A stretch of 64,000 bases of DNA from Polaribacter tangerinus (GTDB taxonomy: Bacteria > Bacteroidota > Bacteroidia > Flavobacteriales > Flavobacteriaceae): contig NZ_CP150668.1 of the NCBI RefSeq assembly GCF_038024095.1, forward strand, positions 1,984,001 through 2,048,000. The letters are read 5' to 3'. A program made the position numbers and the translations under genes. How positions within the stretch are numbered: position 1 is the stretch's first letter; each line of letters begins with the position of its first letter. The notes beneath the pieces were generated by a model. That model saw only the letters and a list, made by a program, of their open reading frames with translations. It did no database searches and was not told the DNA's origin. This document shows positions 12,239 through 20,398 of this stretch, in pieces.

Positions 12239-14374
12239 ATGATAAAAAAGATTACATTAACGCTACTATTTTTTACTTCAGCTTTTATTTATGGGCAAAC
12301 CACCATATCTAATTTTGAAACAGGAGAACCGGGGGTAGATGCTTTAGCTGGTGGTATAGTTGCCTCTGTTGAAACAAACCCAGTAATGTCAGGGTTAAAT
12401 ACATCTGCTAATAGTTTAAGAGTAAGTAGATCTGATACAGGTTGGTGGGGATTTGTAAATGTAGATGTTACTCCTGATATTGCTATAGCTGCTGCACCTA
12501 ATGACGTTAAATTTTTAAGTATGTTGGTAAATTTCCCAGCTCAGCCAGATTTAGGTGTTCGATTTTCTGCTGCTGCAGGGGATAATGGCACTAACGATAT
12601 GATTATAAGAGGTTTTAATAAATATGATGCTTCTGCTGCAAATACTTGGCAAGAAATAGTATTTGAGATTAGAACATCAAAGACTGGTACACATACTTTT
12701 ACTACAGAAACATTGTTTAAACTTGTAATTCATCCTGATCAGGGTTATGAGAATAGCCCTTCTGGTCAAGTATTAGATGCAACAACGTTTGGTTATATAG
12801 ACAATATAAGAATATTAGATACTAATCCCTTAGAAAATACTTGGTTAGGTGGTACGTCTTCAGATTGGTCTACAGCAAGTAATTGGTCTAAAGGAGCTAT
12901 CCCTATTTCTACAGATTTTGTAGAAATACCAACAGGTACTACTTTTACTCCGGTAATAAGTAATACTACTGGAGCAAGCATTCAAAATTTAACAGTCGCT
13001 ACTGGTGTTAATGTAACAGTAGAAAATGGAGGTTCTTTACTTATCAGTGGAACTGCACCTGAAGTTACTGGTTCTATAATATATAAAAGAACATTAACAG
13101 CAGATGCAGATCCTTCAAAAGCATGGCATTTAGTTACTTCTCCATTAGCTGGTGTGAGTATTATTAATTTTATGGCTGCTAATACTTTGGCATCAGGAAC
13201 TACAAATACAAATTTTAGAGGAGTAGGTAATTATGTTAATGACGGATCTGGATTTAATTATTATTCAAGTAATTATTCTGGTTCAGATGCTTTTAATGTA
13301 GGTAAAGGTTTTGCTATAAAAAATGCTGCTGCTGGAGACGTCGAATTTTCAGGTTTTTTTAGAAAAGGAGATAAGCATTTTAGTATATCTCAAGGAACAG
13401 ACAACTTTAACCTAGTAGGAAATGCATTTTTAGCATATATGAATTTAGGTACTTTCTTTACAAATAACAATGCTACAGATAGATTATCAGAAGCTACAAT
13501 TTGGTTATGGGATCCTAGTGCAAATAGTGGTAATGGAGGTTATGTTACAAAAATGGCAGGAACAGATGCTGCTTTTGAAGTTGCTCCTGGTCAAGCCTTT
13601 TTTGTTAGTGCAGGCCCTGTTGCTTCTAATGTAGTTTCTTTTTCAGAAGCTAATCAAAGTCATCAAATAGATACGTTCTTAAAAAAGAATTCTACTAGAA
13701 CCGAAATTGAATTAAAGATAACTCAAGGTGGTTTAATAAATAACACAAAGTTATACTATATTGAAGGTACTTCAACTGGTTTTGATAATGGTTTTGATGG
13801 TTCTCTATTTACTGGTACTGTAAGCGATTTATCTATTTATACAGAGTTAGTTGCTGATAATAATGGAAAGAAGATTGCTGTACAATCCTTACCAAATTCA
13901 GATTATGAAAGCATGATTATTCCTATTGGTGTTAAAGCAACAAAAGGTAAAGAAATTACAATATCTTCATCAACACTAAATTTACCAAAAGAAATTAGTG
14001 TGTTTTTAGAAGATAGAGAAAACAATACGTTTACAGACTTAACTCAGTCTGATTTCAGTGTAGTATTAGAAGAAGATTTAGATGGATCAGGAAGATTCTT
14101 TTTAAGAACGTCTTCTCAAGTACTTTCTACTAACTCTTCAGAACTAAAAGATATTAGTATTTATCAAAGTAATAATAATCTTAAAATTATTGGGTTACAA
14201 CAAGAAGATGGTAGTATTTCTATATTTAATATATTAGGTAAACAAATAATGCTTAATAAATTTGAAACAAGTAATACCTTAAATGTAGGGTTATCTAGTT
14301 TAGCTACTGGTATTTATATTGTAAGGTTACAAACCGCTAAAGGAACTTTAAATAAGAAAATAATAATAGAATAA
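12239..14374 (+). CDS. Large T9SS-exported protein sharing a domain with the 520-1368 protein
   Basis: 711 residues. The signal peptide MIKKITLTLLFFTSAFIYGQ is followed by a ~180-residue domain (about 21-197) homologous to the protein at 520-1368, again ending at ILDTNPL. The next segment begins WLGGTSSDWSTASNWSKG, a common Bacteroidota beta-helix-like opening, and leads into a long Gly/Ser/Asn-rich beta region (about 200-620). The C-terminus is a type A T9SS sorting domain (SIYQSNNNLKI ... LATGIYIVRLQT, KKIIIE). Function unknown; a surface adhesin or glycan-binding protein is the reasonable guess. The small gene at 14402 follows after 27 bp and is probably co-transcribed. Confidence 0.8.
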   Translation: MIKKITLTLLFFTSAFIYGQTTISNFETGEPGVDALAGGIVASVETNPVMSGLNTSANSLRVSRSDTGWWGFVNVDVTPDIAIAAAPNDVKFLSMLVNFPAQPDLGVRFSAAAGDNGTNDMIIRGFNKYDASAANTWQEIVFEIRTSKTGTHTFTTETLFKLVIHPDQGYENSPSGQVLDATTFGYIDNIRILDTNPLENTWLGGTSSDWSTASNWSKGAIPISTDFVEIPTGTTFTPVISNTTGASIQNLTVATGVNVTVENGGSLLISGTAPEVTGSIIYKRTLTADADPSKAWHLVTSPLAGVSIINFMAANTLASGTTNTNFRGVGNYVNDGSGFNYYSSNYSGSDAFNVGKGFAIKNAAAGDVEFSGFFRKGDKHFSISQGTDNFNLVGNAFLAYMNLGTFFTNNNATDRLSEATIWLWDPSANSGNGGYVTKMAGTDAAFEVAPGQAFFVSAGPVASNVVSFSEANQSHQIDTFLKKNSTRTEIELKITQGGLINNTKLYYIEGTSTGFDNGFDGSLFTGTVSDLSIYTELVADNNGKKIAVQSLPNSDYESMIIPIGVKATKGKEITISSSTLNLPKEISVFLEDRENNTFTDLTQSDFSVVLEEDLDGSGRFFLRTSSQVLSTNSSELKDISIYQSNNNLKIIGLQQEDGSISIFNILGKQIMLNKFETSNTLNVGLSSLATGIYIVRLQTAKGTLNKKIIIE

Positions 14375-14401
14375 ATTACGAGTATTTAAAACAATAAAAT
14401 T

Positions 14402-14569
14402 ATGAATAAAACAATAAAGACAAATAAAGATATTTCTCGTAAAGAAGCTATTAAAAAAATAGGGAATTACGGTAAATATGCCGCACTAACTGCATTAGGA
14501 ACTTATATGATTTTAAACCCACGAAAGTCTCAGGCTCAAAGTCCTGAGGCACCAGGAACTGGGTTTTGA
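14402..14569 (+). CDS. 55-residue protein with export signal and short Pro/Gly tail
   Basis: ATG at 14402 opens a 55-codon frame ending TGA at 14567-14569. The N-terminus is basic (NKDISRKEAIKKIGNYGKY), then a hydrophobic core (AALTALGTYMIL), then RKSQAQ and the tail SPEAPGTGF. The SRKEAIKK part resembles a Tat-type signal in which Arg-Lys replaces twin Arg. A signal peptidase cut after SQA would leave only about ten residues. It sits 27 bp after the T9SS gene and is followed by a good terminator, so it is the last gene of that operon. I recognise small proteins of this general shape in Flavobacteriaceae, but no function. Confidence 0.65.
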   Translation: MNKTIKTNKDISRKEAIKKIGNYGKYAALTALGTYMILNPRKSQAQSPEAPGTGF

Positions 14570-14590
14570 TAATTATTTAGTTTTGATTTC

Positions 14591-14627
14591 AAAAAGGCTA
14601 TCATTTAAAATAAATGGTGGCCTTTTT
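14591..14627. terminator. Strong bidirectional terminator
   Basis: A long hairpin (AAAAAGGC plus ATCATTT pairing with AAATGGT plus GCCTTTTT, one mismatched pair, short A-rich loop) is flanked by A- and T-runs. It lies between the small gene ending at 14569 (+) and the porin-like gene ending at 14636 (-), serving both. Confidence 0.85.
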
Positions 14628-14635
14628 ATATTTAT

Positions 14636-15079
14636 TTAAAATTGATAACGAACCGAAAAAGCAACTATGGAACGCAAACCAGAATTTTCTATAATACCAA
14701 TTTCTGGTCTATAATCTAAAGAAAGTAAAATAGGAGCATCAAAATTATATTCAATTCCAATATTTCCTGAACCAAAAATAGAAGTACTACTAGTTGTAGC
14801 TAAACCACCACCAAAGCCAGCATACCAATTAAAATTTTCTTCTGAATTCCAAACCCATTGGTATAAACCTACTGCTTTAAAGTTTCCGAAATTATCCCCT
14901 AAACCTAATCCAATTTCTAAACGATTAATATCAGACAATGCTTTTTGGTAAGAAATTTCTGCACCAAAATCTTCTCCACCACTTAAACGAAGTCCAATGG
15001 TATTTTCAGAAATTTCTTGTGCTTTAGTAGTCAAAGTAAAAGCTAATAAACAAGTTATAATTAAAAATATTTTCTTCAT
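14636..15079 (-). CDS. Small outer-membrane beta-barrel protein
   Basis: 147 residues. Signal peptide MKKIFLIITCLLAFTLTTKAQ with cleavage after TKAQ/E. The mature ~125 residues alternate in short amphipathic strands (IGLRLSGGEDFGAEISYQK, RLEIGLGLG, WYAGFGGGLAT, IGIEYNF, LLSLDYRPEIG) and end in Phe (VRYQF), the classical barrel-assembly signal. It fits an eight-stranded OmpW/OmpX-like barrel. No partner gene is evident: it faces the T9SS operon convergently and the mpl fragment lies divergently upstream. Confidence 0.75.
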   Translation of the reverse strand: MKKIFLIITCLLAFTLTTKAQEISENTIGLRLSGGEDFGAEISYQKALSDINRLEIGLGLGDNFGNFKAVGLYQWVWNSEENFNWYAGFGGGLATTSSTSIFGSGNIGIEYNFDAPILLSLDYRPEIGIIENSGLRSIVAFSVRYQF

Positions 15080-15233
15080 TTTTTCTTTTTTATATCAAAC
15101 AAAAATAATTTCTATAAATGTGGCTGTAAAAAGTTGAGTTGTAATTTTTTGTTAAACAAAAACTAGAAAACAGAGATCTAATATACTTTTTACTTCTATT
15201 TTGCTTTTGTACATTTACTTTAAAATAAAACAA

Positions 15234-16092
15234 ATTAACATTCATTTTATTGCAATTGGGGAAGTGCAATGCACAATTTAGCCATTGCTTTGCGTCAAAA
15301 AGGATATACTATCTCTGGTAGTGATGATGCTATTTTTGAACCATCAAAAAGTCGTTTAGGAAATTATGGATTACTTCCAACAGCTTTCCTGATAAAATTA
15401 CAGAAAATCTAGATGCTATTATTTTAGGAATGCAAGCAAAAGAAGATAATCCTGAATTGTTGAAAGCACAAGAATTAGGTTTTAAAATTTACTCTTATCC
15501 AGAATTTTTATACGAGCAATCTAAAGATAAAGCTAGAGTGGTTATTGGTGGTTCTCATGGTAAAACAACCATTACTTCTATGATTTTGCACGTGTTGAAT
15601 TATCATGAAAAAGAGGTAGATTATGTGGTAGGTGCACAGTTAGAAGGTTTTGAAACGATGGTGCATTTAATAAAAGATAACGTATTTATTGTTTTAGAAG
15701 GCGATGAATACTTGAGTTCACCAATAGATATACGTCCTAAATTTCATTTATATATACCAAATATAGCTTTGTTAAGTGGTATAGCTTGGGATCATATTAA
15801 CGTTTTTCCAACCTTTGATAATTATACTGAACAGTTTCGAATATTTACAGAACCTATGGTAAATGGTGGGAGTATGCTTTATAACGAAGAAGATGTAATT
15901 GTAAAAGAAGTAGTAGAATCATCAAACAATCATATTGAAAAATACCCATACCAAATACCAGCGCATTTTATAAAAGACGGAATCACCTTTTTAGAAACCG
16001 AAGAAGATGATTTACCTTTAGAAATTTTTGGAAATCATAATTTACAAAACTTAGCTGGGGCTTGTAATATGATTGCTTTAGGAAAACAGTGA
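15234..16092 (+). pseudogene. mpl: Mpl (UDP-N-acetylmuramate:tripeptide ligase), frameshifted and truncated
   Basis: The first frame reads INIHFIAIG and breaks inside the glycine-rich motif, where GGGG stands for an expected GGGGG (around 15258-15261). A second frame carries SAMHNLAIALRQKGYTISGS up to about 15390, where a 1- or 10-bp deletion shifts to the third frame (DKITENLDAIILGMQAK). That frame stays open to 16092 and includes the ATP loop VIGGSHGKTTITS and LEGDEYLSSPID. The sequence stops after HNLQNLAGA, so about 40% of the normal ~450-residue protein is missing. The usual start codon is ATT here. The enzyme recycles murein tripeptide in the cytoplasm; this copy cannot work. Confidence 0.88.
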
Positions 16093-16145
16093 CCTTTTAA
16101 CATCTTTTTTATTGTAAATAAAAAAAAATGATTTTTTCTTACATT

Positions 16146-16158
16146 AGATGCGACAGAA
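16146..16158. repeat. 13-bp inverted match to the IS6-like terminus
   Basis: AGATGCGACAGAA is the exact complement of TTCTGTCGCATCT at 10238-10250, the terminus of the IS6 remnant. It lies 54 bp after the truncation point of mpl and just before the integrase gene, so it may mark the scar of another IS6-type event. A chance match of this length is possible in 64 kb. Confidence 0.4.
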
Positions 16159-16193
16159 GATTGTTTTATATTCATAAAACCATATTTAATCAA

Positions 16194-17450
16194 TTAAAAA
16201 AATGCTTTATATTTTTTGGCGACTACTTCAGCATCTAATTTTAGATATTTAAGAAACGAGCGTTCACTGCTATGACCAGAGAATTTCATAATTACAGAAG
16301 CGGGGAGTCCCTTTAGAAATTTATTAGTACAAAAAGAACGACGGGCCGTATGTGAACTTACCAACTCATATTTTTTAGAAACCAGCTCACGAGTTCCGTA
16401 TTTACTTACTTTCTGTACTAAAACCTCTTGGTCTATGCCCGCCTCTTCGCATAACGAACGCAGGGTTTTATTGAAAACAAACGTATTATAATTCAGTTTA
16501 GGGAGTTCGTAATTGTAAGAGCTGGCAATTTCTCGATGTAAATCGCTTAAAGGAATGATTAGTTTTGCTTTGATTCCCGAAGATTTTACTTGAAAGAAAA
16601 TTAATTGGTCGTCTTGGTAGTTTATTTTTTTAATCTGAGTTAAATTTTTAAAACGCATTCCGGTTTCACAAGCAATTAAAAACAAATCACGCGTTTCCTT
16701 TTCTTTAGTTGATAAATCTTTAAGTTCATATAGTTTCTGTATTTCATCTTGGGTTAAATAAACTTTATCAGACTCTACTTGTTCTACAACCATATGTTTT
16801 AAAGGAAATCGCGTACATATCTCTTTGTCAAAACACCAATGTAAAAATGCTTTTAAGTTTTTTACATTTTTTCCTACGGTATTTACAGAAAGTCCTTTAT
16901 TGCCTTCTTGGTTAATGGCTTCGTAACTTAGGTATTCATAAAACAGGTCATAAAAACTATCACTTTCTTGTTTTAAGCTAGAAAACCCTGTTATACGTCC
17001 ATGCATTGACTCTGTTGCTTTTAAATGCTTACGGAGTGAATAATGATAATCTCTATAAACATAACTAGATTGAGTCTTTTTTTTAAAGGCTACAAATTCA
17101 TCAAAATAATACCAAAAAGATTTTCCGTCTTTCACGTAAGAGGGAAGTTGTGCTTCTTTTTTAATACGTTCTTTAAATTCTTTTGCACTAATTGTTGTCT
17201 TTTTATCAATTAGCTCATAAGTGATTTTCTGAAAGGAAGTTTCAAAGTTCTGGAGTCGCTCATTTATTTTTTTTGCTTCGGGAAATGAGCTATGGACTCG
17301 CGCTCTCATTTGCTTTTGAATCCACATACTAGGTTTAACTGAAAGACCAGTTGACATCTTAATACGCAGGTTGTTAAATCGACAAACTAATTGTATGCTC
17401 GTAGCATAATTAGCATGTGGGTCTCTAAGATAGAAGCTCGTTTTCCGCAT
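16194..17450 (-). CDS. Tyrosine recombinase / phage-type integrase
   Basis: 418 residues from the ATG at 17450 (MRKTSFYLRDPHANYATSIQ). The frame extends further upstream, but that extra stretch looks non-coding. The N-terminal Arm-type DNA-binding strand region (about 1-95) and SAM-like core-binding domain (about 110-220) precede the catalytic domain. Catalytic residues visible are Arg in CETGMRFKNL, His-x-x-Arg in SSHTARRSF, the second His in FSGHSSERSF and the likely Tyr in FLKYLKLD. This architecture is standard for Bacteroidota conjugative transposons and genomic islands. No excisionase or conjugation genes are nearby, so it may be an orphan. A tRNA-like 3' end lies 215 bp upstream. Confidence 0.88.
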   Translation of the reverse strand: MRKTSFYLRDPHANYATSIQLVCRFNNLRIKMSTGLSVKPSMWIQKQMRARVHSSFPEAKKINERLQNFETSFQKITYELIDKKTTISAKEFKERIKKEAQLPSYVKDGKSFWYYFDEFVAFKKKTQSSYVYRDYHYSLRKHLKATESMHGRITGFSSLKQESDSFYDLFYEYLSYEAINQEGNKGLSVNTVGKNVKNLKAFLHWCFDKEICTRFPLKHMVVEQVESDKVYLTQDEIQKLYELKDLSTKEKETRDLFLIACETGMRFKNLTQIKKINYQDDQLIFFQVKSSGIKAKLIIPLSDLHREIASSYNYELPKLNYNTFVFNKTLRSLCEEAGIDQEVLVQKVSKYGTRELVSKKYELVSSHTARRSFCTNKFLKGLPASVIMKFSGHSSERSFLKYLKLDAEVVAKKYKAFF

Positions 17451-17664
17451 ATCATAGGGTTTTATAGGGACAAATGTACAAAAAAATGGGGGACTAAACC
17501 GGGGACTTTTTTTACTTATCAACTTTTTAAAAAATATTATTTTTAAAAATAAATAATTGTATTTCAAGTATTTAAGTCTTATTATTGGAGATAATATTTT
17601 ATTTTAAAAAATAATATTTAAAAAACATATTTAACTTATAATCAATATTTTAAGTTAATTTATA

Positions 17665-17680
17665 AGTCCCGCCCAGACCG
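17665..17680 (+). other. tRNA-Asp-like 3' end, candidate attachment site
   Basis: AGTCCCGCCCAGACCG reads as positions 58-73 of a tRNA: the end of the T-loop, T-stem CCCGC, acceptor strand CCAGACC and discriminator G73. A G73 tRNA with acceptor GGTCTGG fits Asp best. The tRNA body is absent upstream (AT-rich DNA instead), as expected of an att half-site left by a tyrosine integrase. A hairpin like a tRNA gene terminator follows 7 bp later. Confidence 0.55.
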
Positions 17681-17686
17681 CTTTTT

Positions 17687-17724
17687 AAAACCTTAAATAT
17701 CTATTAATTGATATTTAAGGTTTT
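17687..17724 (+). terminator. Perfect 15-bp hairpin after the tRNA-like end
   Basis: AAAACCTTAAATATC and its exact complement enclose an 8-nt loop, followed by T-rich DNA. It sits just where the terminator of the tRNA gene would be, supporting the view that DNA to the right is the old chromosomal flank. Confidence 0.65.
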
Positions 17725-17974
17725 TATATTTAATATATATCCCTACATTATTTCCACAACTTTTGGTATTGTTCCTAATTGATCTACATTAAATATTTAA
17801 TAAGAATTTTGATTTTATATTTTTTTATCTCTTGATAAGAAATTTACACAAAAAAAATATTTATCGTACTATTATTTTTTCTATTAATATCTTTTAGACA
17901 AGATGGAAAAACAGTGAACCTTAATGTTAAAAGTGAAAAAATTAACAATAATAGGGGTTATAATTATTTAGGAA
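17725..17974. other. AT-rich gap with a decayed plus-strand frame
   Basis: No intact gene. From about 17903 a plus-strand frame reads KTVNLNVKSEKINN and then YNYLGNGIY before a TAA, and resumes as AEISQGLWASTKS overlapping the next gene in another frame. This suggests a degraded small protein gene. Confidence 0.3.
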
Positions 17975-18280
17975 ATGGTATTTATTAAGCTGAAATCTCT
18001 CAGGGTTTATGGGCAAGTACAAAATCAACTGAAAAAAGTTGAAAGTATTGCAAATAACCTTGATGCTAATTTTAAGAGAATAAATACTAATACTATAAAA
18101 AAGGAATACAGTGATTATAAGAGTGATGTGGTAACATTTGAATTAAGAGATAAAATTGGAAATAATCTAATTACTAATAAAAATGAAGTAAAAAAAGAGT
18201 TTTTAGATTTAGGTATTATTACTCAAGATGAATTTGATAAAAAAGCAATTTATTTAAAGAAAATCTTATTAGGACACTAA
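17975..18280 (+). CDS. Hypothetical protein with SHOCT-like C-terminus
   Basis: 101 residues, no signal peptide. The last ~35 residues (EVKKEFLDLGIITQDEFDKK followed by AIYLKKILLG) fit the short C-terminal SHOCT helix-turn-helix pattern (L..dlGiIt.eEFe.KK..LL), which often mediates oligomerisation. The N-terminal 60 residues are lysine-rich with no recognisable family, and the start is uncertain because an overlapping frame looks like the remnant of a longer gene. It may be the tail of a decayed membrane-associated protein. Confidence 0.45.
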   Translation: MVFIKLKSLRVYGQVQNQLKKVESIANNLDANFKRINTNTIKKEYSDYKSDVVTFELRDKIGNNLITNKNEVKKEFLDLGIITQDEFDKKAIYLKKILLGH

Positions 18281-18377
18281 ACTTAATATATTGGAAGTAT
18301 TAACAAGAACAAAAGTTCCTATTAAAAGGAAATAAGAGTTTATAAACATTATATTTATTCTAGATAAAAGGAGTTGT

Positions 18378-18926
18378 GTGCAAACAAAAAAAGCGATAAA
18401 ATTGGAAAATCAAGGAAAAACAGAAACTTGGAAACCTGATGAAACCACTTTCAACAAAATACAAGAAATAAAAAAGTTCGTTGATTTTGCAGCTAATCTT
18501 GACTTTGTAAATGACGAGAACAAATTAGAAGGAAAAGAAATAAAATATCTGATTGAAAACATTAATAATCCAGAAACTCATAAAAATTGGAATGTTTGTT
18601 TAGACATTTTTGACCCTGAAATTCAGAAAGGAATTGAAAAAGAGGGTTTTTATTGGAGAAAATGGTCTGTCTATTTTGAAATAGAAAAATTGGAAATAGA
18701 AGCTGAATCAAATCACACAGCTGATGCTTTAGGACATCATGGAGATGACTTCTGCTATTATGGAGCGATTTACTTTGGCAAAGACACAAAAGGACAAAGG
18801 ATTTATATGGATGTTGACATTAAAAAATTTATTAAAGATGCGATGAATTATAAAAATTATATTACTGAACCTCTAACTGACATAGAAGTTGATATTGACA
18901 TTTGGGAAAATAAGAAACATGAATAA
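18378..18926 (+). CDS. Hypothetical protein, unrecognised family
   Basis: 182 residues from a GTG start preceded by AAAAGGAG, an unusually strong Shine-Dalgarno for this group, which decides the start. No signal peptide or membrane segment. The protein is acidic and rich in Trp, Lys and Glu, with a His/Asp patch HTADALGHHGDDF near residues 114-126 that could bind metal, and a C-terminal DIEVDIDIWENKK. I do not recognise the family. It lies between the integrase and dinD, so it is accessory cargo; an immunity-type role would be a guess. Confidence 0.55.
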   Translation: MQTKKAIKLENQGKTETWKPDETTFNKIQEIKKFVDFAANLDFVNDENKLEGKEIKYLIENINNPETHKNWNVCLDIFDPEIQKGIEKEGFYWRKWSVYFEIEKLEIEAESNHTADALGHHGDDFCYYGAIYFGKDTKGQRIYMDVDIKKFIKDAMNYKNYITEPLTDIEVDIDIWENKKHE

Positions 18927-19209
18927 AGTACGATTCCCCAACACCATATAAAATTAATTGCTTGGTTTTAGCCAATTTACGAAAGTCCTCGCGGACTTTC
19001 TATTTGTGATTTATTTGCTAACTTTAATGCTTAAAACACGCAACTAATCTTATACATTAAAATAAGATTACACTTATCTTTAAAATTTAAAACACCAAAT
19101 ATGGTATATAAATTATCAGCGTAAATTCAATTTTAACCTGTAGTCATATTTTAGGACAAGACATTTTAAAAAAAAAACCAAATTACATCAATTTACGTAT
19201 TTTTAAAGT
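18927..19209. repeat. Structured intergenic element with perfect hairpin
   Basis: 283 bp without a gene. At 18981-19000 an 8-bp perfect stem (GAAAGTCC / GGACTTTC) closes a TCGC loop. Around it are further short inverted pieces (TTGG...CCAA at about 18963-18975) and the more GC-rich phrases CCCCAACACC and AAAACACGCAAC at its edges. It looks like a bounded repeat unit rather than a simple terminator, since no T-run follows. Confidence 0.5.
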
Positions 19210-20049
19210 ATGAAAACTGAAATAATAAAGTCATTATCTAATAATTTTGAAGATCATTCTAAAACAACTGAAAGCGGAATAGAATTTTGGTTTGCGCGAG
19301 ATTTGCAACAACTTTTAGGTTATTCAAAATGGGATAATTTTAAGAAAGTAATACACAAATCAAAAATATCTTGTGAAGCCACTGGAAATGAAACGTTAGA
19401 CCATTTTGCTGATGTCGGGAAAATGGTTAAGATTGGCTCTGGAACAGAAAGAGAAATTGATGATATAATGCTAACAAGATACGCTTGTTATTTAATTGCT
19501 CAAAATGGTGACCCAAGAAAGGAACAAATTGCTTTTGCTCAAAATTATTTTGCTATACAAGCAAGAAAATTTGAAGTAATTGAAAAACGAATTAAAGATT
19601 GGGAAAGGTTACAAGCTCGACAAAAACTTACGCTATCAGAAAAAGAACTATCTGAACTTATTTTTGAACAGACAGGAAATGACAGAAACTTTGGAATAAT
19701 TCGGAGTAAAGGAGACCAAGCTTTGTTTGGAAAAACAACTCAACAAATGAAGAATAAGCTTGGAGTACCAAAAGATAGAGCATTAGCTGACTTTCTTCCA
19801 ACTATTACAATAAAAGCGAAAGATTTCGCAACAGAAATTACAGTTTTTAATGCAAAAGAAAAAGGTTATAAAAATGAAAGATAAATTTCTGCAGAACACA
19901 TCACAAATAATCGTGGAGTTAGAGGTATTTTACTAAAAAGAGGAATAAAACCAGAAGAACTTCCTCCTGAAGAAGACATAAAGAAACTTGAAAGAAGAGT
20001 AGATTCTGAACCAAATAAACTTGGAAAAAATCCAGATAAATTGAAATAA
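19210..20049 (+). pseudogene. dinD: DinD (DNA-damage-inducible protein D) interrupted by one stop
   Basis: Codons 1-224 encode a BRO-type N-terminal domain with the DinD phrases EFWFARDLQQLLGYSKW, TRYACYLIAQNGDP and FAQNYFAIQARK. A TAA at 19882-19884 then interrupts, and the same frame continues with ISAEHITNNRGVRGILLKRG and then PEELPPEEDIKKLERR to a TAA at 20047-20049. The total of 279 residues is the normal DinD length, so this is a single nonsense mutation. DinD inhibits RecA-related processes in E. coli. The truncated product may be non-functional or keep the BRO domain only. Confidence 0.85.
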
Positions 20050-20398
20050 CAAACACTAAACATAACAAAGAACTGAGTTTAAAAACATAGCTATTATAGT
20101 TTTCCGGTAGATTGTTGCTTATTTAAAAAGTACGCCAAATTTTTTAATTGGTTATATTTACAAAAAAAAATTAAACATAAAAATAAAAAATTCGGCTCGT
20201 GTTAAATCCGAAAAGTTAGCGATAATTTATACGCTACGTTTCATACACAAGATTTTGTGGTGCATTTTAGAGTAACTTTTCGTTTGAACGACATACGATT
20301 TCAGAAATCCCAAAACAATGTTTATTTTTTATATAATCAATAATAAGTATTTAATTTTTCAGAAAACGTATTAATTTATTTGTACTCCTCAATTTCTA
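20050..20398. other. Gene-free gap with nested inverted repeat (20209-20282)
   Basis: 349 bp without a gene between dinD and yfcE. CGAAAAGTTA (20209-20218) pairs perfectly with TAACTTTTCG (20273-20282). Inside the loop are two smaller hairpins, TAGCG/CGCTA (20217-20236) and CACAA/TTGTG (20246-20259). The outer stem extends imperfectly outward (TCGTGTTAAAT against TTTGAACGA). This forked fold suggests a structured RNA or a recombination or repeat boundary. The right end of the gap holds nothing I recognise. Confidence 0.45.

Noticed and set aside
15430..16092. A short stand-alone 220-residue Mur-ligase-like protein
   Set aside because: The missing N-terminal part lies just upstream in two other frames and the C-terminal domain is absent, so it is a pseudogene fragment.
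15234..16092. Assignment as murC rather than mpl
   Set aside because: The phrases GSHGKTTITSMILHVL, LEGDEYLSSPID and GIAWDHINVFP follow the Mpl pattern, and no division-cluster genes are nearby.
16194..17567. Integrase start at 17567
   Set aside because: The extra 39 residues are Lys/Phe-rich and look like translated AT-rich leader; the Met at 17450 starts the recognisable domain.
17641..17730. A complete tRNA gene
   Set aside because: Only positions 58-73 fit; upstream DNA has no D-arm, anticodon arm or 5' acceptor strand.
20209..20282. Integron attC site
   Set aside because: Short GTTAAAT and GTTTGAAC motifs occur at the ends, but their order and orientation are opposite to an attC, and no integron integrase is present.
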